A stretch of DNA of 64,000 bases from Streptomyces inusitatus (GCF_014651115.1 NZ_BMWG01000006.1:62001-126000), one strand, 5' to 3'; shown: positions 34,695-43,952, counted from the stretch's first letter. A program made the numbers and translations. The notes: generated from the letters alone by a model not told the origin.

Positions 34695-35771
34695 CTACTC
34701 GCCGGCACGGCGTGTGATCAGGTCGCTGATGTGCCCTTCGGAGTCGACGAGGACATCCAGGCGGGTGGGCGTCGGCAGGTCTCCGTCCCGGTGCCGCCAG
34801 CTGACCAGCCAGCCGGGGGACGATTCCTCGCCGAGGCGCTCGACGTCCATGACCGATCGCCTCAGCCCCCACGGGGCGAATCGCTCGGCGTAGGCGAGGG
34901 CGACACGCTCCGCCTCCTTGTGCGTTCTGACGGGTCCGCTGGCGCCCGGTACGGGGAAGGCGTGCCCTTCCTCGACCCGCCGGGGGATCAGGTTCACCGT
35001 GAAATGCTCAAGGTCGGGCCATGACAACTCGGCGGACCCGGCGGCGAAATGAGCGGTGACCGTTCCGGTGCCCGCCTCCCCGTTCGTGAAGTCGACGCCC
35101 GTGATCGGGTAGCGGTCTCCGAAGGACCGTCTCAGGGCCTCGCCGACGGCGGCCTTCTGCGCGGGGCTCGCCGAGGCGAGGGTCATCGTCCGGTCCCAGA
35201 CGGTGACATTCACCCATGCCGCCCACGAGGCCCCCAGGAGGACGAAGGCCACCCCGCAGGCGGCCAGCGCGTAGCGCGGCGTCGGGGCACAGGGTCTTCT
35301 GCGCATCCTGTTGACCACGACCCCCAGGCCCACCCCGCAGATCGCGCCGAAGGTGTTCGCGACGAGATCGCTGGGGTCGCAGCCGCCGGTGAGGGGCGAC
35401 GTCAGTACCTGGACGGTCTCGATCGAGACGGGCAGCACCAGGGCGAGGCAGGCCATGAGGGCGACCCGGCGGGTGGCCAGGACGCCCAGGAATCCGAAGG
35501 GGACGAACATCGCCGCGTTGAGTCTGCCCTCCAGGTGCCGGAAGGGTTCCAGCACGTCCCTGTCGATGACGCACCGCAGATCGGTCGCGCCGCCCGTGGT
35601 CCAGAGCGTCAGCGAGAGGACCGCGGTGGTGCAGGCCACCCACAGGGCCGTGACCACCGGACGATCGCCCCGGGCGCGGGCGGCCCGGTGGGCGAGGGCT
35701 CCGGCGAGGAGGGTGAGTACGAGGGCGAGGGCCACGAATTCTCCGTGGTCCCGAAACACAGCGGTCAGCAT
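34695..35771 (-). CDS. VanZ-family membrane protein
   Basis: This is a 358-residue protein. The N-terminal ~200 residues contain the VanZ domain: spans AFVALALVLTLLAG-like start region, VTALWVACTTAVLSLTLW, then NAAMFVPFGFLGVL, SIETVQVLTSPLTGGCDPSDLVANTFGAICG (the classic VanZ motif) and LAACGVAFVLLGASW. A ~150-residue extracytoplasmic C-terminal domain follows. VanZ proteins are linked to teicoplanin resistance, but the molecular role is not settled. It is transcribed on the same strand as the subtilase gene but is separated from it by a strong terminator. Confidence 0.85.
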   Translation of the reverse strand: MLTAVFRDHGEFVALALVLTLLAGALAHRAARARGDRPVVTALWVACTTAVLSLTLWTTGGATDLRCVIDRDVLEPFRHLEGRLNAAMFVPFGFLGVLATRRVALMACLALVLPVSIETVQVLTSPLTGGCDPSDLVANTFGAICGVGLGVVVNRMRRRPCAPTPRYALAACGVAFVLLGASWAAWVNVTVWDRTMTLASASPAQKAAVGEALRRSFGDRYPITGVDFTNGEAGTGTVTAHFAAGSAELSWPDLEHFTVNLIPRRVEEGHAFPVPGASGPVRTHKEAERVALAYAERFAPWGLRRSVMDVERLGEESSPGWLVSWRHRDGDLPTPTRLDVLVDSEGHISDLITRRAGE

Positions 35772-35819
35772 GGCGAAGGTGTTCTCACAGAAGAGGGTAG
35801 GTCCGTTGCCGCACAGAGC

Positions 35820-35853
35820 GGCGGCCCATCGGATAAGTCTCCGATGGGCCGCC
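35820..35853 (-). terminator. Terminator of the subtilase gene
   Basis: A perfect 14-bp stem (GGCGGCCCATCGGA / TCCGATGGGCCGCC) with a 6-base loop lies ~50 bp after the stop of the S8 protease gene and upstream of the VanZ gene. Confidence 0.9.
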
Positions 35854-35905
35854 CTCGTTCGCCGGTCTCCCGGCGCTCAGTCAGTTGTACAAGTAATGCG
35901 TGTGG

Positions 35906-38900
35906 TTACTTGCCGAGGTAGGCGTTGTAGACCGTGAAGGAGGACTTGCCGCCCTTCTTGTCGGCGACCTCGGCGCGGTACGCGATGCCCTTGCCCTTCG
36001 CCGGGTTCTTGACGCTGACCTTGCCCTTGGTGACGGTCAGCTTCTTCCAGGTCTTGCCCTGGTCGTAGGAGACCTTGACGGTGAGGGACTTGAGGTTCTT
36101 GCCCGCGGCCGGGCCGTGGACGGTGACGGGCACCGACTGGGTCTTGCCGGCCGGGACGGTGCTGTCCAGGCCCACCTTGGCACCGAAGTGCGCGGTGGAG
36201 AGAAGCACCTGGGACGACTTGTTGGCCGCGGGCTTCTTGGAGCGGAAGGTCCAGCTGGCGTCGATGCGGCTGGCGACCGCGCCGGCCTTGGCGTCGCGCT
36301 TCTGGGAGGTGGCGAGGGTGTACTCGGCGTCGGCCGCGCCCACCTTGAAGGTCTTCTCGCCGTACAGCGGGTCGTTGTTCTCGCCGACCTTGGTCTTGCC
36401 GCGGTGCAGGGTGGTCTTGGCCGAGGAGAGGCCCGACCAGCCCGCGTGGCCCGCGCCGTCACCGAAGACCGGGACCGATCCGGCCAGCTCGTTGCCCTCG
36501 CGGAAGACGCCGAACTCCTTGCCGACGACCGGGCCGTGGACGCCGGTGTTGAAGTTCTCGGAGTAGGTCTTGCCCGCCTTGTACGCGGTGGAGGGGATCT
36601 GGTACCCACCGTCGTAGATCGGCCAGCCGTCGGGGTCGACACCGCCGATCTGGTTGTAGTTCACATTCCACTCCACCTTGGAGTCGGTGGAGAGGTGAAC
36701 CGTCCGGGTGCCGGGCGCCTTGACCGGACCGGCGGAGGAGACGCTGCCGCCGGAGCCCGGCAGGTAACCCCAGAACCGCAGCTCGGCCTGCTTGTTCTTG
36801 GCCGAGGAGCCGAGTCCGGCCTTGAAGGTGGCCAGGTCGGCGGCCTTGTAGTGCTTGGTGTATCCGGCCGAGACCTTCTTCGTCTTGCCGCCGGAGACAG
36901 TGTTGTACTCCGTGCTCCCGCCGACCAGCCACTGGGTGGAGAAGGTCTGGGAGAGCGAGCCGTCCGTCACCTCGGGGCCGAGGTGGGCGGTCCGGAACTG
37001 GTCGAAGCTGTCGGCGAAGTAGCCGCTGCCGTAGCCGCCGTCCTTGAAGTCCAGGCTGTACTCGAAGACGCCGAACGAAGCCTTGGCCTTGGCGTCCGGC
37101 ACCTTGATGTCGACCGGCTTGGCGACACGGGCGTCGATGTTGAGCGTCGTCTTCTTGTTGACGTTCAGCTTGGGCTGGACGAGGACGTCGACGCCCTTGG
37201 TCCAGCTCTCCGGGTCGACCACGACGATGCCGTCGACGACGTACTCGCCCTTGGGCACCCGGATGGTCTGCTCGCCCGACGGGTCGCTGACGTCGTACCA
37301 GCGGCCCTCGTTGGCGAAGTTGAAGAGGCTGGTGCGGCCGTTGGGCGCGGGCTTGCCGTCGCGGCCGGTGTGCTTGACGGTCACGTCGTACGACTCGACC
37401 TCGCGCTCGACCGCGGCGGCCGTGCGGACGCTCTGGCCGCCGCCCGTCGCGACGACGGTCGCCGAGTAGTGGCCGTCGACCGTGCCGCCGAGGCGGGTGT
37501 TGGCCGTCAGATCGACGGTCGCGGTGCCGCCGGCCGGGACGGTGACCTTGTTCGAGCCGAGGGTGAAGAAGCCGGCCGGGGCGGGCTTGCCCTTCGGGTC
37601 GGTCGCCGTGGCCGAGACGTCCAGGGTGACGTCCGCGGTGCCCAGGTTGCGGTAGGTGACCTGCTTGGTGACGGGCTTGTCATCGGTGTGCGGCCACTGC
37701 TGCACCCCGAAGCTCAGCGACACCGGCTCGGCGATCACGGTCTGCTTGATGGCCTGGTCGACCGCGATACGGCCCGAACCCTGCTGGAAGGCGCTGTACT
37801 TGCCGCCCTTGGCGGAACCGGCCAGCGCGCCCTTGATCTGCGCGGGCTTCCACGTCGGGTGCTGCTGCTTGAGCAGCGCCGCCGCGCCGGCCGCGTGCGG
37901 GGCCGCCATCGACGTACCCGAGATCGAGAAGTATCCGGCGGGCTTCTCGCCGACCTCCTTGGCGATCAGGCTGCCGGGGGCGGAGGCGGCGGTGGTGTCC
38001 ACACCGGGGGCGGTGACGTCCGGCTTGAGGCCGCCGTCGCCGGCCCGGGGGCCGATGCTGGAGAAGTTCGCCAGCTTGTCGTTGTCGTCGACCGCGCCGA
38101 CGGTCAGCGCGGCCTCCGCGCTGCCGGGCGAGCCGACCGTGCCCGCGCCGGGGCCCTCGTTGCCGGAGGAGATGGCGAAGAGGACGTCCTTCTCCGCCGT
38201 CACCTTGTTGACGTGGATCTCCAGCGGGTCCAGCTCCGGGCCGTCGTACCCGCCGAGGCTGAGGTTGATGACGTTGGCGCCCTGCTCCACGGCCCAGTCG
38301 ATGCCCGCGATGATCCCGGAGTCGTCGCCGGAGCCGTTGTCGTCGAGCACCTTGCCGCTGAGGACCTTGGCCTCGGGGGCGACACCGGCGTACTTGCCGC
38401 CCGACTTCGCGCCGGTGCCCGCCGCGATGGACGCGACATGGGTGCCGTGGCCGAAGCGGTCCTTGGTGTCGGGGGAGGCGGTGAAGTTCTTCGCCCCGAC
38501 GACCTGGTCCTTGAGGTCCGGGTGGGTGGCGTCGACGCCGGTGTCCAGCACCGCGATCTTGACGCCCTTGCCCTTGTAACCGGCGCTCCACGCCTTCGGC
38601 GTGCCGATCTGCGCGCGGCTCTTGTCGAGGTGGGCGCGGCGGACGCCGTCCAGCCACACCCCGCTGATGCCCGCCGCCGTGGCGCGCCCGCTGTCGCCGG
38701 GCTTGGTGAGGGCCTCCCACAGGGAGGTCGCGTCCTGCTCGGGCGTGGTGACCGCGTCCGCGTTCAGCGTCTTCAGGCTGCGGCGCACCTCGGTGTCGCC
38801 CGCCGCCCGCACATCGGCCTTGGCCGCCTGGGCCGAGGCCCCCCGGTAGCCGACGATGACCTTGAGGCCGTCGCGGTGCGCCTTGCGGCTCTCGGCCTTG

Positions 38901-39271
38901 CTCAGCTGAGTGACGTTGAAGAGGCGGCGGTCGAGCTTGCCCGAGCTGATCAGCTCGGCTGCGTCGAGCGGAATGACATAGGTGTCGCCGTTGACCGTGC
39001 GGGTCTGCACGGGTATGTCCTCGCGGCCCTTGGCGCGCTCCAGACCGGTGACCCGGCCCTTGGCGTCCACCAGCACACGGTCGCCGGTGATCAGGGTGAT
39101 CCGGTGTTCGGTACGCCCGGCGCCGGCCTTGCCCGACTGGGCGAAGGCGGCGCTCTGGGTCTCGGCACGCTCCTCGATCGCTGCCGCCGGGCCGGTCATG
39201 CCCGCCGTCAGTGCCACGGCTGCCGCCGCGGCGATCGTGGTCACGGCCACCTTGCTTACTTGACTACGCAA
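35906..39271 (-). CDS. Secreted subtilisin-like serine protease (S8), multidomain
   Basis: This is an 1121-residue secreted protease. TTG 39271 is the start, with GGGGGAG just upstream. A signal peptide (VAVTTIAAAAAVALTAGMTGPAAA) is followed by a propeptide and a peptidase S8 domain with the full triad: Asp in IAVLDTGVDATHPDL (~243), His in RFGHGTHVASIAAG (~275) and Ser in ISGTSMAAPHAAG (~453). The ~550-residue C-terminal part has beta-rich Ig/Fn3-like modules (TYRNLGTADVTLDVSATATD, KVSYDQGKTWKKLTVTKG). It degrades extracellular protein. An inverted repeat lies upstream and a strong terminator follows. Confidence 0.95.
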   Translation of the reverse strand: MRSQVSKVAVTTIAAAAAVALTAGMTGPAAAIEERAETQSAAFAQSGKAGAGRTEHRITLITGDRVLVDAKGRVTGLERAKGREDIPVQTRTVNGDTYVIPLDAAELISSGKLDRRLFNVTQLSKAESRKAHRDGLKVIVGYRGASAQAAKADVRAAGDTEVRRSLKTLNADAVTTPEQDATSLWEALTKPGDSGRATAAGISGVWLDGVRRAHLDKSRAQIGTPKAWSAGYKGKGVKIAVLDTGVDATHPDLKDQVVGAKNFTASPDTKDRFGHGTHVASIAAGTGAKSGGKYAGVAPEAKVLSGKVLDDNGSGDDSGIIAGIDWAVEQGANVINLSLGGYDGPELDPLEIHVNKVTAEKDVLFAISSGNEGPGAGTVGSPGSAEAALTVGAVDDNDKLANFSSIGPRAGDGGLKPDVTAPGVDTTAASAPGSLIAKEVGEKPAGYFSISGTSMAAPHAAGAAALLKQQHPTWKPAQIKGALAGSAKGGKYSAFQQGSGRIAVDQAIKQTVIAEPVSLSFGVQQWPHTDDKPVTKQVTYRNLGTADVTLDVSATATDPKGKPAPAGFFTLGSNKVTVPAGGTATVDLTANTRLGGTVDGHYSATVVATGGGQSVRTAAAVEREVESYDVTVKHTGRDGKPAPNGRTSLFNFANEGRWYDVSDPSGEQTIRVPKGEYVVDGIVVVDPESWTKGVDVLVQPKLNVNKKTTLNIDARVAKPVDIKVPDAKAKASFGVFEYSLDFKDGGYGSGYFADSFDQFRTAHLGPEVTDGSLSQTFSTQWLVGGSTEYNTVSGGKTKKVSAGYTKHYKAADLATFKAGLGSSAKNKQAELRFWGYLPGSGGSVSSAGPVKAPGTRTVHLSTDSKVEWNVNYNQIGGVDPDGWPIYDGGYQIPSTAYKAGKTYSENFNTGVHGPVVGKEFGVFREGNELAGSVPVFGDGAGHAGWSGLSSAKTTLHRGKTKVGENNDPLYGEKTFKVGAADAEYTLATSQKRDAKAGAVASRIDASWTFRSKKPAANKSSQVLLSTAHFGAKVGLDSTVPAGKTQSVPVTVHGPAAGKNLKSLTVKVSYDQGKTWKKLTVTKGKVSVKNPAKGKGIAYRAEVADKKGGKSSFTVYNAYLGK

Positions 39272-39297
39272 GTCTCCCCCTGGAGATGAGCGAAGAG

Positions 39298-39318
39298 GGT
39301 GAACGTGGCTCGTTCACC
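39298..39318. promoter_or_regulatory. Inverted repeat upstream of the subtilase gene
   Basis: GGTGAACG, five bases, CGTTCACC: perfect 8-bp arms 27 bp before the subtilase start codon. GTTCACC is also the core of the PhoP-box half-site in Streptomyces, but there the units are direct repeats, so this could equally be another repressor's operator or an mRNA hairpin. Confidence 0.55.
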
Positions 39319-39460
39319 CGTCCGGGGGGTTGGTCGACAGGCTGTACGCAGCCCGTCCCCCCGGGGCCTCGCAGTATGCCGCGAGAGAACACGCGAACTC
39401 AACGGGCTCAGCGGCGCTATCAATTGACTGTGAGTCAGCTCTAACTGTCAGAGTGATCGC

Positions 39461-40405
39461 ATGACGACACCTGATCGCACCATCGCACTCGGCACTCTGG
39501 CCTTCGGCACAACCGTGGACGAGCCTTTGTCCTTCGCGATTCTCGACCGTTTCGCCGAACTGGGCGGCACGGTGCTCGACACCGCGAACAACTACGCCTA
39601 CTGGGTCGAGGGAGGAACCGGTGACGAGAGCGAGATCACAGTAGGGAACTGGCTGGCCCGGCGTGGCGTCCGCGAGGACTTCGTCATCAGCACCAAGGCC
39701 GGCGGCCGGCCCGCCGCCTCGGGCACCGGACCCGGCCCCGGCGGCACCGAGGGCCTCTCCGCGAAGGCGATCCGCTCCGCCGCCGAGGACAGCCTGCGCC
39801 GGCTGAGAACCGACCGGATCGACGTCTACTGGTCCCACGTCGAGGACCGGGGCGTCCCCCTGGCCGAGACCGTCGGCGCGCTCGCCGCCCTGGTCGACGA
39901 GGGCAAGGCGGCCGAGCTGGGCGTCAGCAACCACGCCGTGTGGAGCGTGGAGCGGGCCCGCGCGCTCGCCGGGGACCGGCCGCGCTACACCCACCTCCAG
40001 TACCGCCACTCCTATCTCCAGCCCCGCTTCGACATACCGCTGCCCTCCTCCGGCCACCGGCACGTCACCCCCGAACTCCTCGACTACGTCGGCGCCGAGG
40101 GCGATCTGCGGCTCTGGGTCTACAGCGCGCTGCTCTCCGGCGGCTACGCCCGGAAGGACGTCGCCCTCCCGGCCGCCTACGACCACCCCGGCACCGGCCC
40201 CCGCCTCGCCGCCCTGCGCGAGGTCGCGGACGAACTGGGCGCGAGCGTGAACCAGACCGTGCTCGCCTGGCTGCTCGACGGCGACCCGGCCGCCCTGCCC
40301 ATCGTCGGCGTCAGCTCCGTGGCCCAGCTGGAGGAGGCCATGGGCTCGCTCGCCCTCCGGCTGGACGACGACCAGCGCCGCCGTCTCGACAGCGCGGGCC
40401 GCTGA
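39461..40405 (+). CDS. Aldo/keto reductase
   Basis: This is a 314-residue (beta/alpha)8 oxidoreductase. IALGTLAFGTTVDEPLSFAILDRF, then ILDTANNYAYW-like VLDTANNYAYWVEG (catalytic Asp/Tyr), FVISTKAGGRPA (catalytic Lys), DRIDVYWSHVEDRGVPLAET (catalytic His) and AAELGVSNHAVWSVERA are the usual family motifs. NADPH binding is expected near the C-terminus (LPIVGVSSVAQLEEAMGSL). Substrate unknown. The stop lies just upstream of the 11-bp repeat array that precedes the glycolipid-type operon. Confidence 0.93.
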   Translation: MTTPDRTIALGTLAFGTTVDEPLSFAILDRFAELGGTVLDTANNYAYWVEGGTGDESEITVGNWLARRGVREDFVISTKAGGRPAASGTGPGPGGTEGLSAKAIRSAAEDSLRRLRTDRIDVYWSHVEDRGVPLAETVGALAALVDEGKAAELGVSNHAVWSVERARALAGDRPRYTHLQYRHSYLQPRFDIPLPSSGHRHVTPELLDYVGAEGDLRLWVYSALLSGGYARKDVALPAAYDHPGTGPRLAALREVADELGASVNQTVLAWLLDGDPAALPIVGVSSVAQLEEAMGSLALRLDDDQRRRLDSAGR

Positions 40406-40417
40406 AGGATCTCCGGT

Positions 40418-40527
40418 GATCGATATCGTGTCGATAGCCGACCGATAATCGACTGATAATCGGCCGATAGCTGATCAATAGTCACGTGATAACCGCACGA
40501 TAGCCACGGAATACGCAACCGATACGG
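40418..40527. repeat. Ten-unit 11-bp periodic array with (A/G)ATA core
   Basis: Ten consecutive 11-bp units have the pattern NNN(C/T)GATANNN: gatCGATAtcg, tgtCGATAgcc, gacCGATAatc, gacTGATAatc, ggcCGATAgct, gatCAATAgtc, acgTGATAacc, gcaCGATAgcc, acgGAATAcgc, aacCGATAcgg. Every unit keeps ATA at positions 6-8 while flanks diverge. The array ends 20 bp before the first glycosyltransferase ATG, which has no Shine-Dalgarno sequence. The periodicity of about one helical turn suggests a multi-site operator; a degenerate minisatellite is the alternative. Confidence 0.85.
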
Positions 40528-40547
40528 CGCGCGACTGAACTGTCCGT

Positions 40548-41543
40548 ATGACGCTCTCCGTATCGGTTGTCATACCGGCCCACAACTCCGCCCGGACCCT
40601 GGCCGCCTGCCTGGACTCGGTCTACGCCCAGACCTCCCGGATCCACCAGGTGATCGTGGTGGACGACGCCAGCACCGACCGTACGGCCGAGATCGCCCGC
40701 ACCCGCCCCTGCACCCTGCTGCGTCACGAACGGAACAGGGGCGTGTCGGCGGCCCGCAACACCGGTGTCGCCGCCGCCACCGGCGACATCGTCTTCTTCC
40801 TCGACTCGGACGAGGCCCTCACCCCCGGCTCGGTCGCCGCCGCCGTCGACATCCTGCGCGCCGACCCCCGCTGCGGCTGCGTCCACGGCGTCATCGCCCC
40901 CGATCCGCTGTACGACGACGGCCCCGTCGAGCGGTACAAGGTGCTCCACGCCCACTGGTGGCGGGCGCGCGGAGTGGGCGAGACGCAGACCGCGTTCCTG
41001 GCCCAGGCCGCCCTGCCGCGCGAGGTCTTCGAGCGGGTGGGCGGCTTCGACGAGAGCCTCCGCGACTCGGAGGACCTGGAGTTCAGCGACCGGCTCGCCC
41101 CCCACTACCGGATCGTGCTCACCGACCGCATCGTCGCCCACCACGACGAGGAGCACCGGCTGCTCCCGCTGCTCGCCGAGACCTACCGCCGGGCGCTGCT
41201 GCTGGTGCCCGCGCTCGCCTCGGCCCGCCGCAGCGGCCGGCGCAACCTCACCGCCAACACCCCCGCCTCGGTGGCCGCCGCCGCCCTCACCCTCGCCACC
41301 CTGCCCCTGCTCCCGGTGCGCCCCGCCGTGCCCGCGCTCGCCGCCCTCGCCTTCTGCGGGGCCAATCTCGGCCTGCTGCGCTTCGCGGCCCGGCACCGGG
41401 GCCCTGCCTTCGCGCCGTACGTCGCCGGGCTCCATCTCCTCGTCCACGGCGCCCTGCTGACCGGCGCGGCCACCGGCGCCGTCCGCATGGCACTCGCCCC
41501 GAGGCCCGCCCCGGCGCCGACCGGCGACCGGAGCCCGGCATGA
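40548..41543 (+). CDS. GT2-family glycosyltransferase with membrane C-terminus
   Basis: This is a 331-residue enzyme and the first gene of the eight-gene operon. The GT-A domain shows VVIPAHNSARTLAACLDSV, VIVVDDASTDRTAEIA, RNRGVSAARNTGVAAATGDIVFFLDSDEAL (DxD-type metal motif) and ERVGGFDESLRDSEDLEFSDRL (catalytic ED). The last ~100 residues are hydrophobic (VAAAALTLATLPLLPV, LAALAFCGANLGLL), so it is membrane-attached and probably acts on a polyprenyl carrier or lipid. No SD sequence precedes the ATG. Its stop overlaps the next gene as ATGA. A paralogue lies at 45942. Confidence 0.92.
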   Translation: MTLSVSVVIPAHNSARTLAACLDSVYAQTSRIHQVIVVDDASTDRTAEIARTRPCTLLRHERNRGVSAARNTGVAAATGDIVFFLDSDEALTPGSVAAAVDILRADPRCGCVHGVIAPDPLYDDGPVERYKVLHAHWWRARGVGETQTAFLAQAALPREVFERVGGFDESLRDSEDLEFSDRLAPHYRIVLTDRIVAHHDEEHRLLPLLAETYRRALLLVPALASARRSGRRNLTANTPASVAAAALTLATLPLLPVRPAVPALAALAFCGANLGLLRFAARHRGPAFAPYVAGLHLLVHGALLTGAATGAVRMALAPRPAPAPTGDRSPA

Positions 41544-42565
41544 GCACCGGTCCCGGCACGAGACCCGGCCCCAACGCGAGTCCCGGTCCCGGCGCAGGTC
41601 TCGCCGCCCGGCTGTTCTCCCCGGCCGTCGACCGCGCCGTACGCCGCTTCCTCACCCCCGTGGTCGTCCTCGCCGCGCTCATCGGCCTCGTACTGCTGCT
41701 GCGCGACGAGGGCCCGGCCGCCGCCCGCGCCTTCGCCCGCGCCGAGGCGCTGCCGCTGCTGGCCGCCTCCCTCACGGCGTATCTCGCGGGGCTGTTCCTC
41801 GCGGTGCGCTCCTGGCGGGCGCTCGTCCCCGGCGAGCACCGGGTCAGGGGCCTGACGGCCGCCCGGATCTTCTTCCTGGGCCAGCTCGGCAAGTACATCC
41901 CCGGCCGGATCTGGGGACTCCTCGCCCATGTCACCCACGGGCGGGCGGCCGGCGTCACCGGCGCGCGGATGACCTCCGCCTATCTGCTGGCCCTCGCCCT
42001 GACCATCGTGACCGGCGCGGGCGTCGCCCTGCTCGCCGCGCCCGCCGCGCTGCCCGGCGGCGGCCACTGGCCGTGGCTCTGCCTCCCCGCGCTCGCCCTG
42101 CTCGCCTGCACGGTCCGCCCCGCGCTGGCGACCCGCCCGGTCACCGCGCTGCTGCGGCTCTTCGGGCAGTCGGTCCAGCCGCCGCCGGACAGCGCCGTAC
42201 GCCGGTCGATCCTGCTGGCCCTCGCGTCCTGGCTGATCTCCGGCCTCCACCTGTGGTTCCTGGTGCTCGCCCTGGACGCCCCGCCCTGGTCCGGACTGAC
42301 CACGGCCGTCGGCGCGTTCGCCCTGGCGGCGGTCGTCAGCAGCCTGGCCGTGATCGTGCCCGACGGCTGGGGCGTACGGGAGCTGACGATCACCGCCGCC
42401 CTGTCGGCGGTGCTCCCGGCGGGGGCGGCGGCCACGGCCGCGATCGCCAGCCGGGCCGTGTGCGTGGCCGCCGAACTCGGCGGCTCGGCCGTGGTCCTCA
42501 CCTGGGCACGGCACAGAGACCTCAGAAACCCGACCCCCGTGGGAGACCCCCGTGTACACCCTTGA
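41540..42565 (+). CDS. UPF0104 / MprF-type membrane protein, putative flippase
   Basis: This is a 341-residue integral membrane protein with about eight spans. The family pattern includes LAALIGLVLLLRDEG, FLGQLGKYIPGRIWGL (the conserved GKYIPG motif of the lysylphosphatidylglycerol-synthase transmembrane region), VSSLAVIVPDGWGVRELTITAALS and AIASRAVCVAAELGGSAV. Related domains flip lipids or accompany glycolipid synthesis. In this operon it would move or anchor the lipid-linked product. It overlaps neighbours on both sides (4 nt and 14 nt). Confidence 0.88.
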   Translation: MSTGPGTRPGPNASPGPGAGLAARLFSPAVDRAVRRFLTPVVVLAALIGLVLLLRDEGPAAARAFARAEALPLLAASLTAYLAGLFLAVRSWRALVPGEHRVRGLTAARIFFLGQLGKYIPGRIWGLLAHVTHGRAAGVTGARMTSAYLLALALTIVTGAGVALLAAPAALPGGGHWPWLCLPALALLACTVRPALATRPVTALLRLFGQSVQPPPDSAVRRSILLALASWLISGLHLWFLVLALDAPPWSGLTTAVGAFALAAVVSSLAVIVPDGWGVRELTITAALSAVLPAGAAATAAIASRAVCVAAELGGSAVVLTWARHRDLRNPTPVGDPRVHP

Positions 42566-43952
42566 CGACGCCCAGCGCCTGGACATCGGCGAGGTCCACG
42601 ACCTCTACCGACGCCATGTGAACAAGAGCCAGGTGTCCCTGATGACCTCCTTCGGCTTCGGCCGCGAGCTGGTCGACCACGCCGAAGGCCCCTATCTCAC
42701 CCTCACCGACGGCCGCCGCGTCCTCGATCTCACCGGCGGGGTCGGCGTCCTCAACCACGGCCACAACCACCCGCGCATCCTCGCCGTCCGCGAGCGCTTC
42801 GCCCGCGAGAAGCGGATGGAGGTCCACAAGACCTACTTCTCGCCCTACCTCGCCGCCCTGTCCGCCAATCTCGCCGAAGTCCTCCCCGGCGATCTGACCA
42901 TGTCCTTCCTGCCGAACTCGGGGGCCGAGGCCGTCGAGGGCGCGGTGAAACTGGCGTACAAATACCACAACGGCCGCCGGGGCACCGTCCTCCGCGCCGA
43001 CTGCGCCTTCCACGGCAAACTGCTCGGCTCCGGCGGACTGACCGGCCAGAGCCAGTTCCCCTTCCCCACCATCCCCGGCATCGGGACCTTCCGCTACGGC
43101 GATCTCGACTCGGTCCGCGCGGCGGTCGCCGCCCACCCCGGCGATGTCTACGCCCTCCTCATCGAGCCGTTCAGCGCCTCCACCGTCCAGCAGTGCTCCG
43201 AGGAGTTCCTGCGCGGCCTGCGCGAGCTGTGCACCCGCCACGACATCGTGCTGATCTTCGACGAGATCTACAGCGGCTGGGGCAAGACCGGCTCGCTCTT
43301 CCACTTCATGCGGTACGAGGGGCTCGTCCCGGACATCCTCACCACCTCCAAGTCCTTCGGCGGCGGCAAGTCCTCCGTCTCCGCCTACATCGCCCGCGAA
43401 CCCGTGCTCCGCCGCGCCTACGACAATCTCGGCGACGCGCTCCTCCAGTCCACCTCCACCACCTACTACGGCTTCGGCGAGGAGTGCGCGACCGCGCTGG
43501 AGGCGGTCAACATCGCCGTCGAGGACGACTATCCGGCCCGTGCCCGCGCGCTCGGCGCGGTCCTCGGACCGGGCCTGAACGCCCTGGCCAGGGAGTACCC
43601 CGACGCCATCGGCCGGGTGACCGGCGCGGGCGCGCTCTGGGGCGTCTTCGTCGACGGCGGCCCCCGGCTGCTCGACCTGGTCGCCAGGCTCGCCCCCGGC
43701 GGACTCGCCCGCGACCCGCGCTTCAAGACCAAGCTGGTGACCTGCGCGGTGATCAACGCCCTCTACGAGGACCACGACATCTACGCGTACTACACCCTCA
43801 ACGGCCTCAATCCGCTGGTCCTCGGCCCCTCCCTGGTCACCCCGCCCACCGAGGCCAAGCGCGCCGTCGAAGCACTCGGCGAGGTGCTGGACCTGGGGCT
43901 GACCCGGCTGGTGACCCGCTTCATCAAGCAGAAGGTGAGATCCCAGTGGTGA
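42552..43952 (+). CDS. Class III PLP-dependent aminotransferase
   Basis: This 466-residue fold-type I aminotransferase of the ornithine/diaminobutyrate type starts at GTG 42552. FLPNSGAEAVEGAVKLAYKY and the AFHGK loop bind PLP phosphate; VLIFDEIYSGWGKTGSLFHF carries the PLP-ring Asp; DILTTSKSFGGGKSSVSAY carries the Schiff-base Lys. The amino acceptor may be a carbonyl on a sugar, polyol or lipid. Within a UbiA/epimerase/GT operon it may install an amino group on the lipid-linked sugar, an inference comparable to the class III enzyme HpnO of bacteriohopane-polyol synthesis. Confidence 0.93.
   Translation: MYTLDDAQRLDIGEVHDLYRRHVNKSQVSLMTSFGFGRELVDHAEGPYLTLTDGRRVLDLTGGVGVLNHGHNHPRILAVRERFAREKRMEVHKTYFSPYLAALSANLAEVLPGDLTMSFLPNSGAEAVEGAVKLAYKYHNGRRGTVLRADCAFHGKLLGSGGLTGQSQFPFPTIPGIGTFRYGDLDSVRAAVAAHPGDVYALLIEPFSASTVQQCSEEFLRGLRELCTRHDIVLIFDEIYSGWGKTGSLFHFMRYEGLVPDILTTSKSFGGGKSSVSAYIAREPVLRRAYDNLGDALLQSTSTTYYGFGEECATALEAVNIAVEDDYPARARALGAVLGPGLNALAREYPDAIGRVTGAGALWGVFVDGGPRLLDLVARLAPGGLARDPRFKTKLVTCAVINALYEDHDIYAYYTLNGLNPLVLGPSLVTPPTEAKRAVEALGEVLDLGLTRLVTRFIKQKVRSQW

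Noticed and set aside
35900..39289. 1129-codon open frame antisense to the subtilase
   Set aside because: The minus strand has the complete catalytic triad and signal peptide; the other frame is a composition shadow.
40418..40527. CRISPR array
   Set aside because: Units are 11 bp without spacers and no cas genes are present; it is a phased short-repeat array.
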